A stretch of 64,000 nt of DNA from Harringtonia aguacate (GCA_014183095.1 JACCPH010000001.1:106571-170570); one strand, 5' to 3'. Shown: positions 21,910 through 33,753, counted from the stretch's first letter. Translations and numbers: made by a program. Notes: generated by a model not told the origin, from the sequence alone.

Positions 21910-23319
21910 ATGGACGGAGATCCGGCCGTCGAGGCCGAGCTCGACGCCTTCAGCTTGACGCTGCCGCTGCCCTACCGGGTAGCTCTCATCACGGTCTTGG
22001 GTAGGTTTTATCAAGAAGCTGGGGAGTGGAGGGGACGAGGGGGGCGATTGGGACGACGGGTGCGACGGGGACAATGAAAGGAGACCAAGCAGCTAACCTG
22101 ACTCTGCGCAGCCACCTGGGGCTGGGGCATCAACCTCCAGTACCTCTACAGCGTAAAGATCGACGTGCCCTCCCTCATCCGCTACCCCGGCCGCAACGCA
22201 CCGACGGAGCCGCCGCACCACCAGTCGGCGTACCGGCTCGCGGCGGCGGCATCGACGGTGCTGGGCGGCTCGCTGCTCATCTTCTGGGCGCTCACGCATC
22301 AAGACCCGGCACTCGTGCTGGCGTACGACTGGCTGCCCATGTCGACGCTGGTAGTGCTGGCGCTGCTGCTGATTCTGCCGTTCCCGTCGCTGCTGCGGCG
22401 GCGGCCGTGGTGGTGGACGCTGCCGCAGGACGGGCGGCGGCGGTTTGCAGCCATGCTGCGGCGTGTGGCGCTGGGCGGACTGGCGGAGGCGACGCAGGGC
22501 AAGTTTGGCGACATTTTGCTGGCTGATGTGATCACGAGCTACTCCAAGGTGCTGGCCGACCTGTTTGTGTGCGTCAGCATGTTCTTCTTCACGAGCCGGG
22601 CCGGCCGCGAGTCGTCGGCCACCGACCGCCCGGACCGCAGCTGCGGCGGCACCGTCATCGTGCCGCTCATCATGGCCGCGCCCTTTGCCGCCCGCTTCCG
22701 CCAGTGCCTCATCGAGTACCTGCGCGTGCGCCGCGCCCCCTACAAGGAGTCGGTGGGCTGGGGCGGCCAGCACCTGGCCAACGCCGGCAAGTACTTTAGC
22801 TCCTTTCCCGTCATCCTGCTGTCTGCGCTGCTGCGCAGCGCCGAGGCAGACAAGGACGCCAACACCGATGCCAACCCCGCCGCCGCCACGCGGCTCTACC
22901 GCGCCTGGGTCTTGTCCATGCTCGTCAACTCGCTCTACAGCTTCTTCTGGGACGTCACCATGGACTGGGACCTCAGCCTGCTCGCCGGCGAGCGCCGCCG
23001 CAACGCCCCCGGCCAGCCCTGGGGCCTGCGCCGCCGCCTCTACATCCAGCCCGCCCCCGCCATCTACTACTTTGTCATCGGCATGGACCTCGTCCTCCGC
23101 TGCACCTGGTCCCTCAAGCTCAGCCCCCACCTCGACCACCTCGTCGACTTTGAGAGCTCCCTCTTCCTCATCGAGTTCCTCGAGGTCTTCCGCCGCTGGG
23201 TGTGGATCTTCTTTCGCGTCGAGACCGAGTGGATCCGCTCGACCAACAGCCCTGGCCTCGGCGTCGATGACATCCTGCTTGGCGACTACCAGGGCAAGTA
23301 CGACGATGATGACGACTAG
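21910..23319 (+). CDS. EXS-domain protein, ERD1 homologue
   Basis: Erd1-type multispanning membrane protein, which in yeast acts in the Golgi on retention of ER residents and glycosyltransferases and on phosphate recycling. Exons 21910-22000 and 22112-23319 give 432 residues. The N terminus leads into TWGWGINLQYL and several membrane segments, including ALLLILPFPSLL and LLADVITSYSKVLADLFVCV. The EXS signature elements follow: QCLIEYLRVR, HLANAGKYFSSFPVILLSAL, LVNSLYSFFWDVTMDWDLSL and EFLEVFRRWVWIFFRVETEW. The tail is acidic (YDDDDD). The intron splits a codon after ITVLG; the join restores VLATWGWG. Length agrees with fungal ERD1 homologues. Confidence 0.9.
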
Positions 23320-23479
23320 GCTAGGGGACGGGGGGGCACAGGGCAACAGGCGACTGGGTGTGGGGGGAGGGGGGGGGAGGGACTGGCGAACTAGGGGGTT
23401 GCTTCTGGGAATGTTCGATCTGTCCGAATCTGCTCCCGCATACATTGGATTTCTGGTCATGGGTTTCACGGTTCTCATG

Positions 23480-23529
23480 GTTTGTGGTTTGTGGTTTGTG
23501 ATTTGTGATTTGTGGTTTGTGGTTTGTGG
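23480..23529. repeat. TTTGTGG tandem repeat
   Basis: About seven copies of a 7-mer (variants TTTGTGA and TTTGTGG) downstream of the ERD1/EXS stop. Confidence 0.9.
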
Positions 23530-24988
23530 CTGTGGCTTTTTTTTTCGTTTTGCTTTGTCTCTTTTTCTTCTCTTTCTGTTCTGTTCGTTCTGTTCTGGCG
23601 CTTCGGAATTTAGACATACAGCCCTCTCGGCAATGGGGGAACCGCGGCAATGGGGCGATCTTCCCCTGGGATCATCATCTGCATCTTGATACGCAGTACA
23701 TTAGCAGCAAACTCGTAAAATAAAATGCCCACTTTGTTTCACCTTTGCAAAACGGGTCGGCCAAGAAGAGAGAAAAAAAAGAAAAAAAAAACCTGAAAAA
23801 GGTCGCCTCGCCATCCTCTTCGGGTCAAGCCGCCTACGCATTTTGCTGGATCCTCATTTAAAAATCACCACTAATTGCGGACCGCACCAGCAATTTGCCC
23901 AGAAACCGTTGAAGAATCGGCCAATACCAGGCCACATTGGTGTTTGATTCATCTTACGCCTCGCTCTTGTGCTAATTACTTTCTAGAAATCCGCCCCACG
24001 CTGCTGCACGCAGACGACCACCTCATTTCGCTCTTCCGTGGCCTCTGCACGCTGATGTCGCCATCCCCATCGCGGATACGGGAAAGGCAGAGCCGGAAGG
24101 AGCAAACGGTGAACAGGGCGCCGCCCTAGGTGGTGTCGTCATGGAGCGTTTGTGTGTCTTTCGTGTCTTTCTTGCTTTCTGCCCTTGCCCCCTTGGGCGT
24201 TGGCCGTTCCATTCGCGCTGTCGCATCCGGAAAGAGGCAAGGCATCATTCGTAAGACAATGCCAGTCACTGCCTCGCTCCTTCTGCCTTTGGCCGTATGC
24301 GTCGACGGGTTCCTCCCTCGCTTCGATCGAGTACGAACATGCACGTGCAGCCCAGCTGGGCGTTTGCCAGGGGTGTATTTGTATCTTGTGTATCTTACGA
24401 GTATGTACGAGTACGAGCGCTGCGTACCTCAGAAACCGCCTCCCCCCCCCGGCCGCTTTCTGGTCCCTCTTCTCCCCCCTCCCCTGGTTCGCCCGTGTTT
24501 TCTGTCCCATTTTTCTACCGCAGGAGTCGCTCGGTCCTATTCTCTTTTGTCGACATGCACGTCCGCGGCAGACACAATGGGTCACGGCAGCTCCGCCAAG
24601 TACCGCAGAGTCTGCTTGGGTCGTCGTGGGTAGGGTCGTATTTTCGGAGCAAAAGTAAACATCAACCCGCCCAAGCTTCTCATTTGCTGCTGCAGCTCAG
24701 TCATCTGCACTCCATTACCTGGAGATTGAACCGCCCTTATATTTTGGTTCTGCTATAGGCGAACGCGACCAGGGGAGCTCTTTTTGTGGTTTTCTTTCTT
24801 CTCTGGTTTGGCTCGTTCATTTCGTTTCTCGATCTGTCTTTTTCTTGTGTCGGTCCGCATTTGGTGCCTGCCCTTCTGTCTCCCTTTTCTCTTTTTTCTC
24901 TTTTTTTTTTTGCCATTCTGCCCTTTGGCTGCGCCTTTCTTGTTTCTTTCTCCTCCTTTGTCCAAGTGGACTAAGGCAGCGCGGTGGG

Positions 24989-24991
<3 letters not shown>

Positions 24992-25021
<30 letters not shown>
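24992..25021. repeat. (TG)15 microsatellite
   Basis: Uninterrupted TG dinucleotide run in the promoter side of the 968-residue gene. Confidence 0.95.
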
Positions 25022-25022
<1 letters not shown>

Positions 25023-25262
25023 ACCAGATCCGACCTCCCCCTCTCGACACCTGACGCTCGAACAGCACGACCGATGAAGCAAGCAATGGGGTTTTGGAGA
25101 AGATGAACAAAGACCTTCCCCAGCCGGCTCCGGTCGAATAAAGTCAGCAAGCCATGTCTCCTCGTCTCGACACCTCTAGCCGACGCGTTTTTTCTTCCTC
25201 CTCCTCCTGCCACAGCATCACGGCAGCCTGCACCCCCCTCACTCTCACTCCATAGCCCCGTC

Positions 25263-28169
25263 ATGGCGAACCCCAACAGGAACAGGTCGTGGGCGGACGT
25301 CGGCCGGTCCGCCTCGCCGACATGGTCGGGGTCGCCATTACCACCAGAAGAGCGTCTTGGACACCGCCCCCAACAGCGTTCTCAGCAGCTTCCCCCACGA
25401 CAGCCTCAGCCGCGTCTGCACACGCGTGGAGCGTCCCACAGCCCGGTTGACGGATACCGGACGCGTCGGTCGCCAACCGGCTCCATCGACAACAAGCGTC
25501 TGCCACCACATCCCCTGGCAACGACAACCACGCAGATGAGGTCCGCGTCAGGATCCAGGTCAGGGTCCGTGTCCGGGTCCGTGTCCGTGTCCGGATCCGG
25601 GTCAGGGTCTGGATCCGGCTCAGCCTCACCTGCCTCTCCCACTTCCACCATACACCGAGTGCTGCCGAGCCTGCACGAACTGCCGATGCGATTACAAGAC
25701 GTCCCAGACGGCTGGAACATGGGCACCGGGGACAGGCCTGGGGACAGGTCTGGCGACAGACCTGGAGACAGGCCCGGCATGGCTACGACCCCTGCTGGGC
25801 CAATTCTCCTTCCCTTGCCCCTGCCGCCTCTGGACGGCGATGTGGCGCCTCCGATGAGCAGCGACGGCTCGACAGCCGCCGCCTCGGCGCATGCGGCAAC
25901 ATCGACGCCAGCGGCACCTCACCACCGGCCGTCGCGACGCGCCCTGCGCAAGCTGCTGCGCCTGGCGGGCGGCGCCACTTCTAAAAATACCAACAACACT
26001 AACAACACTACAAACGACTCCCCCCCTGCTGGTCCGGTGATATCGACCCCTATAGCCCCTGACCTCATGTCACCCTCCGCCGCCAGTCCTTCGACGCACG
26101 GATCGTACCACAAAATCTACCAACTCACGGGACTGGACCTGGGTGCCATAGACGCGCCATCACAGCAAGGTTCTTCTCTTGGTTCTTCTCTCCCCCCGGC
26201 ACCGCCAGCCAGGGCCTACAACCACTCGCCGTTGTCGCCCAACACGACACAATTCTTTGGGAACACGAGCGTATACTACAACAGTGACGATGACGACTCG
26301 GATGAGACAGAGGAGGACAGGGTCGGTGGCCAGGGTCGTCACCGGAGCACAGGAGGAGCCACCACCAGCAGCGGCAGCCATGAGAATGACGCCGACCTCC
26401 GTGCGACGTCGCTGCCCAACAGCAAGGATGGCAGTGACGAGGGCGAGAGGAGCAGCGTCAAGAGCAGTGCGAGAAGCAGTGCGAGAAGCAGCGCCAAGAG
26501 CAGCGCCAAGAGCAGTGTCCGAAACAGCATGAAGAGCAGCAAGGATGAAAATACCGAAATGATTACGATTGAGGAGAACGACGTCGAGACGGGGACCCGA
26601 AACGAGACCAACGAGAAAGACAACGACAGCACGAGCGAGTACGACAACGAGTCTGAAGTCCTGACGACGACGACGACAACAACGACGCAGCTCCGCACCG
26701 GCCGAGAACGGCTCTTGCCGCCGCCCGCCGCCAACAGGCTGAGCTTGAAGCGGTACAGCGACCCTTCCATGAGCCCGATTCTCGAAGACCCCAACGACAT
26801 CTCGAGCTCGCTGGGCGCGATGCTCGCATCCAACCGATTTCCACGCAGCCGGAGCCACACCAGGCAGAAGAGCAACGACATGGGCCTGCTGACTGCTGCT
26901 GGCGAGCGTGCCCTGAGCAGCCGCCAAGGACCGTCGATCGTGCGCCGGAACCCACCACCGAAGCCCATCCCTATTCTGCCGCCGCTCTCGGCGGCGGCGC
27001 CGACCTCGCCTCTCCCTCCCACTCCCGCCTCCAGTGCCAAAGTGCCGGCCATCCAGCTGCAGCCAAGCAGCCCGACCGGCATTGTTGTCGCAGCACCCTC
27101 TGCCTCTGTTTCTGCATCTACTGACATGTCCCCTGCTGACGCGCCCTCCACCGCACCCTCTACCGCACCCTCTACTTCCACACCGTCTGCTGCCGCAGCT
27201 GCCGCAGCACCCTCCACTTCCACAAACACCCGCAAAGGTCGTACTCATAGTCCATGTCCTGGGAGATGGTTGCCGATGCCACCTCTTCGACCCGCACGTC
27301 CGGCCCCTATGCGTGCCGAGATCGAGCTGGGCAGCGGCGACAGTCCATCTGACGCAGCATCGCACCGCCAGGTCCAGTGGATGCCGGGAAGCGTCACGCG
27401 CGCTCATATGATGCTTGCGTCCATGCCAGGCCGCCAAGGCTCTGTCTCGTCTATCGTGCTAGGCCCTCCGCGGTCCAGTGTGTCTAGCCACAGCCGGAGC
27501 AAGAGCAGCAGCAGCGCTGGCGAAATATCGACCATGACCAGCGTTTCGTCTGGCTCGGGCGCCAGCAGCGCAACCAGTTACACGAATAGCACAAGGAACT
27601 CGTTCCATCAGCCGCCCCCGCCAGTGCCTCCCGCGCCTCCCGCACCTCCCGCACCTCCCGTGCCTCCCGTGCCCCCAGCCGTCCCTCCTCCTCCTAAAGC
27701 GGAACAGGCCCTGCGCAGCGTCTTTGACGACGATGACGACGAGCCCAAGCAGGCACGAGACAGCCCGCGCTGGTCGACGCTGGGATTCGGCCGCGGGCTG
27801 TTCCGGCGGGCCGCCTCGGTGGACGAGACACATGGCAAGGGACTCCGCGACAAGACCAGCGCTAAGGAAAACTCGCCGCTGTCGCCATCGTCGGTGTCGC
27901 CGTCACCGTCGCCGTCGCCGTCTCTCTTGCCTCTTTCCCATTTTTCTACAATGTCGGCAACCACATCAACGCTATTCTCAGCTGCTGGACAGCGGATGGC
28001 ACAAGCAACACGGAAGCGGTCGTCGATAGGGGATGGGTTCCCCAGCGAAGTCGCCCGGGAGCAGTGGCGTGAGGACTTGAAGAGTCGTATTCGGATGATT
28101 CCCGAAGTGCCAATTCCCGAGGCAGGCGAACCAGAACAAAACCCAGAGGAGGCGGGGGGCAGAATTTGA
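25263..28169 (+). CDS. Large disordered Ser/Pro-rich protein, function unknown
   Basis: Intronless frame of 968 residues with an ATG start and third-position GC like its neighbours. I recognise no family. Almost the whole chain is predicted disorder by eye: a Ser-Gly repeat near residues 98-120, a GDRPGDRS-type repeat near 155-170, poly-Thr, Arg/Ala/Lys-Ser-Ser repeats (SSARSSARSSAKSSAKSS) near 400-420, Ala/Pro/Ser-Thr runs and a PPAPPAPPVPP tract near 785-800. The C-terminal 60 or so residues look more folded (FSAAGQRMAQATRKRSSIGD, EVAREQWREDLKSRIRMIPE). Many Ser-Pro and RSxS sites suggest a kinase-regulated or cytoskeletal scaffold, but this is inference. The absence of introns over 2.9 kb is notable here. 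Confidence 0.75.
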   Translation: MANPNRNRSWADVGRSASPTWSGSPLPPEERLGHRPQQRSQQLPPRQPQPRLHTRGASHSPVDGYRTRRSPTGSIDNKRLPPHPLATTTTQMRSASGSRSGSVSGSVSVSGSGSGSGSGSASPASPTSTIHRVLPSLHELPMRLQDVPDGWNMGTGDRPGDRSGDRPGDRPGMATTPAGPILLPLPLPPLDGDVAPPMSSDGSTAAASAHAATSTPAAPHHRPSRRALRKLLRLAGGATSKNTNNTNNTTNDSPPAGPVISTPIAPDLMSPSAASPSTHGSYHKIYQLTGLDLGAIDAPSQQGSSLGSSLPPAPPARAYNHSPLSPNTTQFFGNTSVYYNSDDDDSDETEEDRVGGQGRHRSTGGATTSSGSHENDADLRATSLPNSKDGSDEGERSSVKSSARSSARSSAKSSAKSSVRNSMKSSKDENTEMITIEENDVETGTRNETNEKDNDSTSEYDNESEVLTTTTTTTTQLRTGRERLLPPPAANRLSLKRYSDPSMSPILEDPNDISSSLGAMLASNRFPRSRSHTRQKSNDMGLLTAAGERALSSRQGPSIVRRNPPPKPIPILPPLSAAAPTSPLPPTPASSAKVPAIQLQPSSPTGIVVAAPSASVSASTDMSPADAPSTAPSTAPSTSTPSAAAAAAAPSTSTNTRKGRTHSPCPGRWLPMPPLRPARPAPMRAEIELGSGDSPSDAASHRQVQWMPGSVTRAHMMLASMPGRQGSVSSIVLGPPRSSVSSHSRSKSSSSAGEISTMTSVSSGSGASSATSYTNSTRNSFHQPPPPVPPAPPAPPAPPVPPVPPAVPPPPKAEQALRSVFDDDDDEPKQARDSPRWSTLGFGRGLFRRAASVDETHGKGLRDKTSAKENSPLSPSSVSPSPSPSPSLLPLSHFSTMSATTSTLFSAAGQRMAQATRKRSSIGDGFPSEVAREQWREDLKSRIRMIPEVPIPEAGEPEQNPEEAGGRI

Positions 28170-28755
28170 TTTCTTGAGGATACCCTTTTGAATTTAATAT
28201 GTTTCGTTCCGATTGTCGTGCTTCTACTTTTACTTTTCTAACTCATTCTTTTCTTTTGTCCGTTTGTCCGATCTTTCTTTCTCTAACCCATGCATGAAGC
28301 GATTGGGACGGTTTGTTTGCTTTCTCTTGCCATTGCATCATTGGGCCATTTCGTCGACTGAACCATTTTTGTATCTTAGTATTGTGCGATTGAGCTTTCT
28401 CAGGACTAGACCGGTAAAAAGGCTTGCGAATACCCATAACCCATAACATACACGAAGAACGGTTAGTTAGGCTTGAATAATTTGATCTATGAATGGGACG
28501 TTTCAACTGGGTGTGTGTGGTGGGACTGCGTAGTCGTCACTGTGACGTGGGCGTGTGTTGTTTGAAGGCCTCACCTTCCTTTACGCTCAGGTTTCACCTC
28601 GTTGTCACTTACAAGACAGTCGTTGTCACTTACACGACAATTCCCCCTCATGCAATGCTCACCGCTCGTCACTTGTCACTCACCACTACAAATACTTCTT
28701 CTCCCCCTCCCCTCGTTCAATCCAACCAGACTCTGCTTTCTTCCAAACTCTAAAA

Positions 28756-28902
28756 ATGTTGGCAACAACTTTGTCTGTCCTTCTGCCGGTCCCTCTTCCC
28801 GGACCACCATCGCTGGGGACCTGTGCTAGCATAAAGCAGCTTCTTCGAGACCTGCGGGCGACAGGAGAAGCCAACACCGACCATACGGGGGCTACCTCAT
28901 AA
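28756..28902 (+). pseudogene. Possible small secreted protein gene, frame broken
   Basis: A CT-rich leader ends in AAACTCTAAAA just before an ATG. The frame begins MLATTLSVLLPVPLPG, signal-peptide-like, then CASIKQLLRDLRATGEAN, and stops at 28902. In the neighbouring frame, protein-like sequence continues (YLITALDEVEAEHRILQ and on) to a good GTAAGT donor at 28978. A CTAAC branch site and a CAG acceptor at 29035 follow, defining a 58-nt intron. The two frames meet at a run of five G (28887-28891). So either the frame is genuinely broken, or one base is missing from the assembly, or the gene is not real. No family recognised. Confidence 0.25.
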
Positions 28903-30859
28903 CTGCCCTAGATGAGGTAGAGGCAGAGCACAGAATACTGCAGGTGAAGAGCGCCAGGCTGTGGTTGGAGCGGTTGAGTAAGTCGGCATACCAAGCCCCG
29001 GATAACGGGATTCGCTTGCACTAACAAAGCAACAGCGTGTATAGTCGGAGAGTGTCCTCAGGGGCTGTCTCGGTGGCTCTCCCCCCTCGCTGCCCCTAAT
29101 ACCGCGGGCCATGTGTGCCGACAAACAGCCAACCGAGCATCGCCGGATGCTTGGGTGGACGATCTGACTGGACAAGATGGGGACAAGGGAGCCAACAAAC
29201 GGCGGCCCTGTTTGGGGGGGCTCGTCTACAGCCTCTAGCCCAGGCACTACTGCGGACGTTCCAGATGGCCAGAAACAAAGGCCCAGCAAGAAAATCAACA
29301 ACAAAGGAAGTTGAAAAGTGCCTACTCTCGTCTCAAACGCCGCCTTGTGGGACAGGACGAAGAACAAGACAAAAGCAAGAAAGCCATATCACTTCAGCCG
29401 GAGGTCTTCCAATAATGGTGTCAGTGCGTCTCCAGGACCATCTCTGCCGCGAGGCAACAACGACAAAAGTGCAGGTCTCGGCATGCCGTCCTCCAGGGAA
29501 CACTAGGACTGTAGTGCCTCTGGGGCGCAATGCTGAGCGGCCTTGACTCGCGGCGAGGACCTTTTGGGGGCACTGGCCGAGGATTGACATCCAGGCCAGA
29601 GGCCAGAACACGGATTCTGCGTCACAGACATTGTGGGCCTGCTGGCGTCGCCTCCGTTGACAGGCGCCAGCAAAAGCTACGGCTTTGTTCATGTGCCTCC
29701 CAAGCAGCAACCCAATCTATTATTGGGGGGGGGGGGGGGATTCGACATGGTGAGAGCCACTCGCCTGGCCATAGTGTTTCCAGGAGAAAAAAATGTCTTT
29801 TTGCCACAGCGATGGAAACCTTGGAGGAATCAGTCAACGGCTTGCTCTCTCCAAAATGTAAGAGACGCAAGAACGCAGACACTGACTAGAGAATGGGCGG
29901 TTTTCTGGGAAACAGCACCAAGAAAACGCACCAGTCAGGGAGACAGCCTAGGAATCAGTCTGCGGATAAACCCTGTGTAACTGGTGATCGTTCTGCCGGC
30001 GCTTGGCCAGAGACAAAGCCAGCATTGTCAATCACACTGTGGAAGACCCAGTAGGTGTGCGTTGTGTGGTCGGCGCTGCTCTCTCTAGGCGTGCTCTATC
30101 ACAATTCATACCAGCCACATCAGAGAAACAGACGGCTGTTCACGCTGGTCAGTGAATGTCGAATCCGCAGCCCTCCACACAATCCTGCGACGACAGATGG
30201 CGAAACAGATTTTTCCCTGAATCCATGAAGAGGACGAACATGACGACCGCCATTGCAATTGGCAAGGTCTCTTTGTCGGTATAAACACGCATGAACACAT
30301 ACATTGCGCTCCCTCGTCATTGCAAATATCACACACAGGCATCACACACACACGTGGTGGAGACAAGGTTCATCACATAGCCTCGTGGAGACGATATGGG
30401 GTGAGAGTCTTTCGAGAACAGCAGCTCCGTTTTGCAAAGCAGCTCTTAAATTTACATTGTCTACGACGATCCAGGATTCGGAGGTCAGGGCATAGGACTT
30501 GGCAGGAGACAGAAAACCTCCTTGCTCATAGTCTGCTTCGAGCAATAGCAGCTCAGTCGTGGCGGCCATATCAGAAGTCAGCAGCCAACCGATCTCAGGT
30601 GAAACGCTATTCACTGCCCTCCCCTTGCTTCTACGCTGTGGCGGTCGTTCGCTGCATCTAAGAAAAGCGGCAGCCCCAGATGCTTCTCGCAGTCGTCGGC
30701 ATAAAGGCATCTCGTTGCCGTCTTTGACTGGGGAAAAAAGGTCCGCCCGGACTGGGAAAAAGGTCTGCCAGGTCGGTTGCATGGAGAGGACCTGTGGTGT
30801 CGGCTATGCTGCCACGGAACGGAAAAGCAGTGGACTGAACAAAAGGAGCTGCACAACGT

Positions 30860-31372
30860 ATGGATGTGGCACGCACGAACGCAATCTACAATCCAGCAAC
30901 AATGGGCGACGACGACAAAGAGAAGTCGAAACCTGCAGTATCCCCCGGCTGCATCCGACCCGGCCAGGGGCACGCAGATGTGACTGCGCTCGTACGAGCC
31001 CTCAAAGCGAAGAGAGAAGCTACGCCTACGCCTACTTCCACTCCTACTACCGCGCAGTTGTGGAAGGCTGACCGTGCTGTGTGGCCGAGGCACGACCAGC
31101 TTCTGGTTGTCCTGGGCAAGTGGGACTCCACAAGAGACACGGATGCATGCATTGCTCAACCTGCTGCAAACGCAGAGAAAAAAAATGGCACTTCCTTCTG
31201 TGGTGGGCGGGTGGCCGCCGCCCTGGGGAATATGCCACAGACGGCACTTCAGGACAGCCACGAGCTCGGAATATGGGGGTGGGGGTCTCGCCACTTGCAA
31301 ACTGTTGCTGTAGGCGTCGGCGTCGGCATGGCATGCTACAGCACAGTCCCGTCCGAGAAAGACAATGGCTAG
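30860..31372 (+). CDS. Orphan open frame, weak candidate
   Basis: ATG-initiated frame of 170 residues with a hydrophilic first half (GDDDKEKSKPAVSPG, ADVTALVRALKAKRE, Thr-Pro repeats) and a second half with WKADRAVWPRHDQLLVVLGK. I recognise no family, and a 276-codon frame is open on the opposite strand across it. The composition is the only support. Confidence 0.18.
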   Translation: MDVARTNAIYNPATMGDDDKEKSKPAVSPGCIRPGQGHADVTALVRALKAKREATPTPTSTPTTAQLWKADRAVWPRHDQLLVVLGKWDSTRDTDACIAQPAANAEKKNGTSFCGGRVAAALGNMPQTALQDSHELGIWGWGSRHLQTVAVGVGVGMACYSTVPSEKDNG

Positions 31373-33569
31373 TCGTCGAGACAAGAGAGAGAGGGGTGGA
31401 GGGCTGGGCCATATTACGACGGGAAAATTATGGCGGTGCACAGCTGCTGCTGCCGGCTGAGAACCTCATCAGCTTGTCTGCGGTGACAGGATCGCTAGGC
31501 TTCCTTGTGGCCTTGTTCAGCCAGTGAAATTGCACGACGACAGTGTCTTGCTCAGCTTGGAGCAGAGGCTTGAGCAGACAACCTTCCGGAGGAGATTCCG
31601 TGACGTATCTTACCTGTCAGTGGCCAGCGTGACCGGTCCCTGACCCCCCCCCCCAAACGAAGAAAAAAGGACCAAGTGGCTGCTGCTGGTGTGCCTGAGC
31701 GGGCCTCCTCGTCATGGCGTTCGGCTGCAGCGCGTGGGTTTTTGTGCGCGCCAGCTTTGTCAGAGACGACGATGGAAATCCTATTCGGACAGAGGCGACT
31801 ATCCTGTCCCGACCCAACGAGCTCGTATTCCAGCCAGGCTTCTCCTGCTGCCTCACCGGGATGATCTGGAACGGTCATTTCAGCCTCCCTCCCCTCGGAT
31901 GGGGGTTGTTCTTGCCGAGACACCAGCCTAGACGAAGAAAACAACATGGGATACGCTCGGTGCCTGGGTAACCTGGAAGCAAGATCTGGAGAGGATGGAC
32001 GGCGTTGCCAGTACCATCACCGTGGTGTACTCACTGCGGGCCGGTTCGAACAAAGGCCATGATTGGCGTTTTGTCGTCCACAGAAAATGATCTCCGACAT
32101 TGAGGTCAAATCCAATCGAGAAGCATCGATACGTCCATCCCTTTTCTTCTCTTCCCCAGCCGTTGTTGTCCTGGAGTGAAAGGTTTACCAGTTTGGGATT
32201 GATCCGGGAAGTCGTCGCCCGTGAATCTGTGTTTCGTTGAGGCAACTCATGCAACAATGGCTGCAGAGACATCGTGGACGAGAATGTCTGGAGCGGCTGG
32301 CGATGCTGGGTTTGTCTGCGCTGCCTGTGACAAACGGGAGTGCATTCGCAGAATCCTGTCATCAAACGACGTGAAGCTCAAGCAAATCCGTGAGAGACTC
32401 CCGTCTGCGTACGCAGGCGTCAGAGGCTGGGAAAAGGTGAACAGAGCGACGACTAACGAGAGGGAAGTCTGGCACAGAGAGGACAGACGCCCGCAGATGG
32501 AAAACGGATCCCGTTAGTCCCCCCCCCCCTCCCTCCTCTGGGTGCGTCTGTCGACACATGCCTGGGCAGGGAGGCTCTTCTCATGGACACTCTGGATGCC
32601 AGAAGGGTTCGAGGCACGCGTGCGCAAGGATGGAGCGCTACGCGATTGCAATGCTTCCGGGGCTGTTAAAGTACAAATTCGTGTGTCCACAGTGGCCGCC
32701 CGATGGGGGAGGCAATGGAGGCTGTGGCCCAGGAAGAGCCTGATGCAACGGAATGTCCCCTCAAACAAGACATCAGCTATTCCATGTGGCTCCATGGAGA
32801 GGAAAGACACCAACGAACAGCAGTGGATATACGACCATTCGACGACATCTGGAAAATGCACCTCCTGCTCCTTGCTTCTGGCCCGGCTGAGTGGGCAACC
32901 CAACTCGCCGGTCTGGAGCTTGTTTGGCGCTGGCATGCCGCCACATTTTGTCTGCCACATTGCTGGCATTACTCCTTTGCGTCTGCGGAGCGGCCATTGG
33001 AAACCACAGCTTGATTTGTGACCAGCCTTGGCCACCTGATTCCGCCAAAGCTGGCTGGAAAACGATGTGCCGAGAGGGGATGACTAGGGAATTGGATGCA
33101 GCCCATGTCAGGAGAGAAGCAAAATCCGTCACGGCAGGCTTGCGCCTCCTTTGGCTCACCACGACGAGCAGAAAACACAATTCCTTCAGACACATGGAAC
33201 ACATACTCGCGCCTACGAGTTTGTACCGGTCATTGACGGTGTTGACGGTGTTGGGCGCCAGGTGATGGCATGCTGTTCACCCCTCCCACCCCGGACCAGC
33301 CATGGGCCATTGACAGAATACAAGAGTATGGACCGACAGACGGCTGCCCCTTGATGACAAGCGGATGCACCGGGGTGACACTGCTCGGCCGCCTCGTCTT
33401 ACCATGCCTTCCACTCCACCAGACCTCTCGCGCACACACAAAACACACACACGTCTTCACACATGCTTCCTCTTTGGCCGACCGTCTTGCGTGCGAAGCG
33501 GTGAACCTACCGACCTATATCGATATGTCTCGTGTCTGACAGCGGGCAGCTATGGCTGACCCACGGCGT

Positions 33570-33594
33570 GGGGGGGGGGGGGGGGGGGGGGGGG
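33570..33594. repeat. G25 homopolymer
   Basis: Twenty-five consecutive G on the + strand, the longest homopolymer in the window. Such a run can form G-quadruplexes and is prone to length error in assembly. Confidence 0.95.
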
Positions 33595-33753
33595 AGGGCC
33601 AGAGCAACCTTTTGGAGGACTTGGTCGAACATGCGCCAAATTCATTCATGGATAATGCATCCGCTTCTACCAGACATGGGAGTCGGCCATGGGCGGCATT
33701 GGGGACTTGTGCTGGTGGGCAGCATTCAAAATGGCCGTCTGTGTGCTTGCACA

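Larger units (their letters stand above)
23320..25262. other. Intergenic, ERD1 3' end and promoter of the 968-residue gene
   Basis: No gene recognised. It carries a 7-mer TTTGTGG repeat at 23480-23529, a TACGAGTACGAG motif at 24395-24417 and a (TG)15 tract at 24992-25021, about 240 bases upstream of the next start. The last few hundred bases are pyrimidine-rich, as in fungal promoters. Confidence 0.55.

Noticed and set aside
22093..23478. A 461-codon frame antisense to the ERD1/EXS gene.
   Set aside because: The sense strand encodes a clear EXS protein with splice sites; the antisense frame is a by-product of GC-rich codons.
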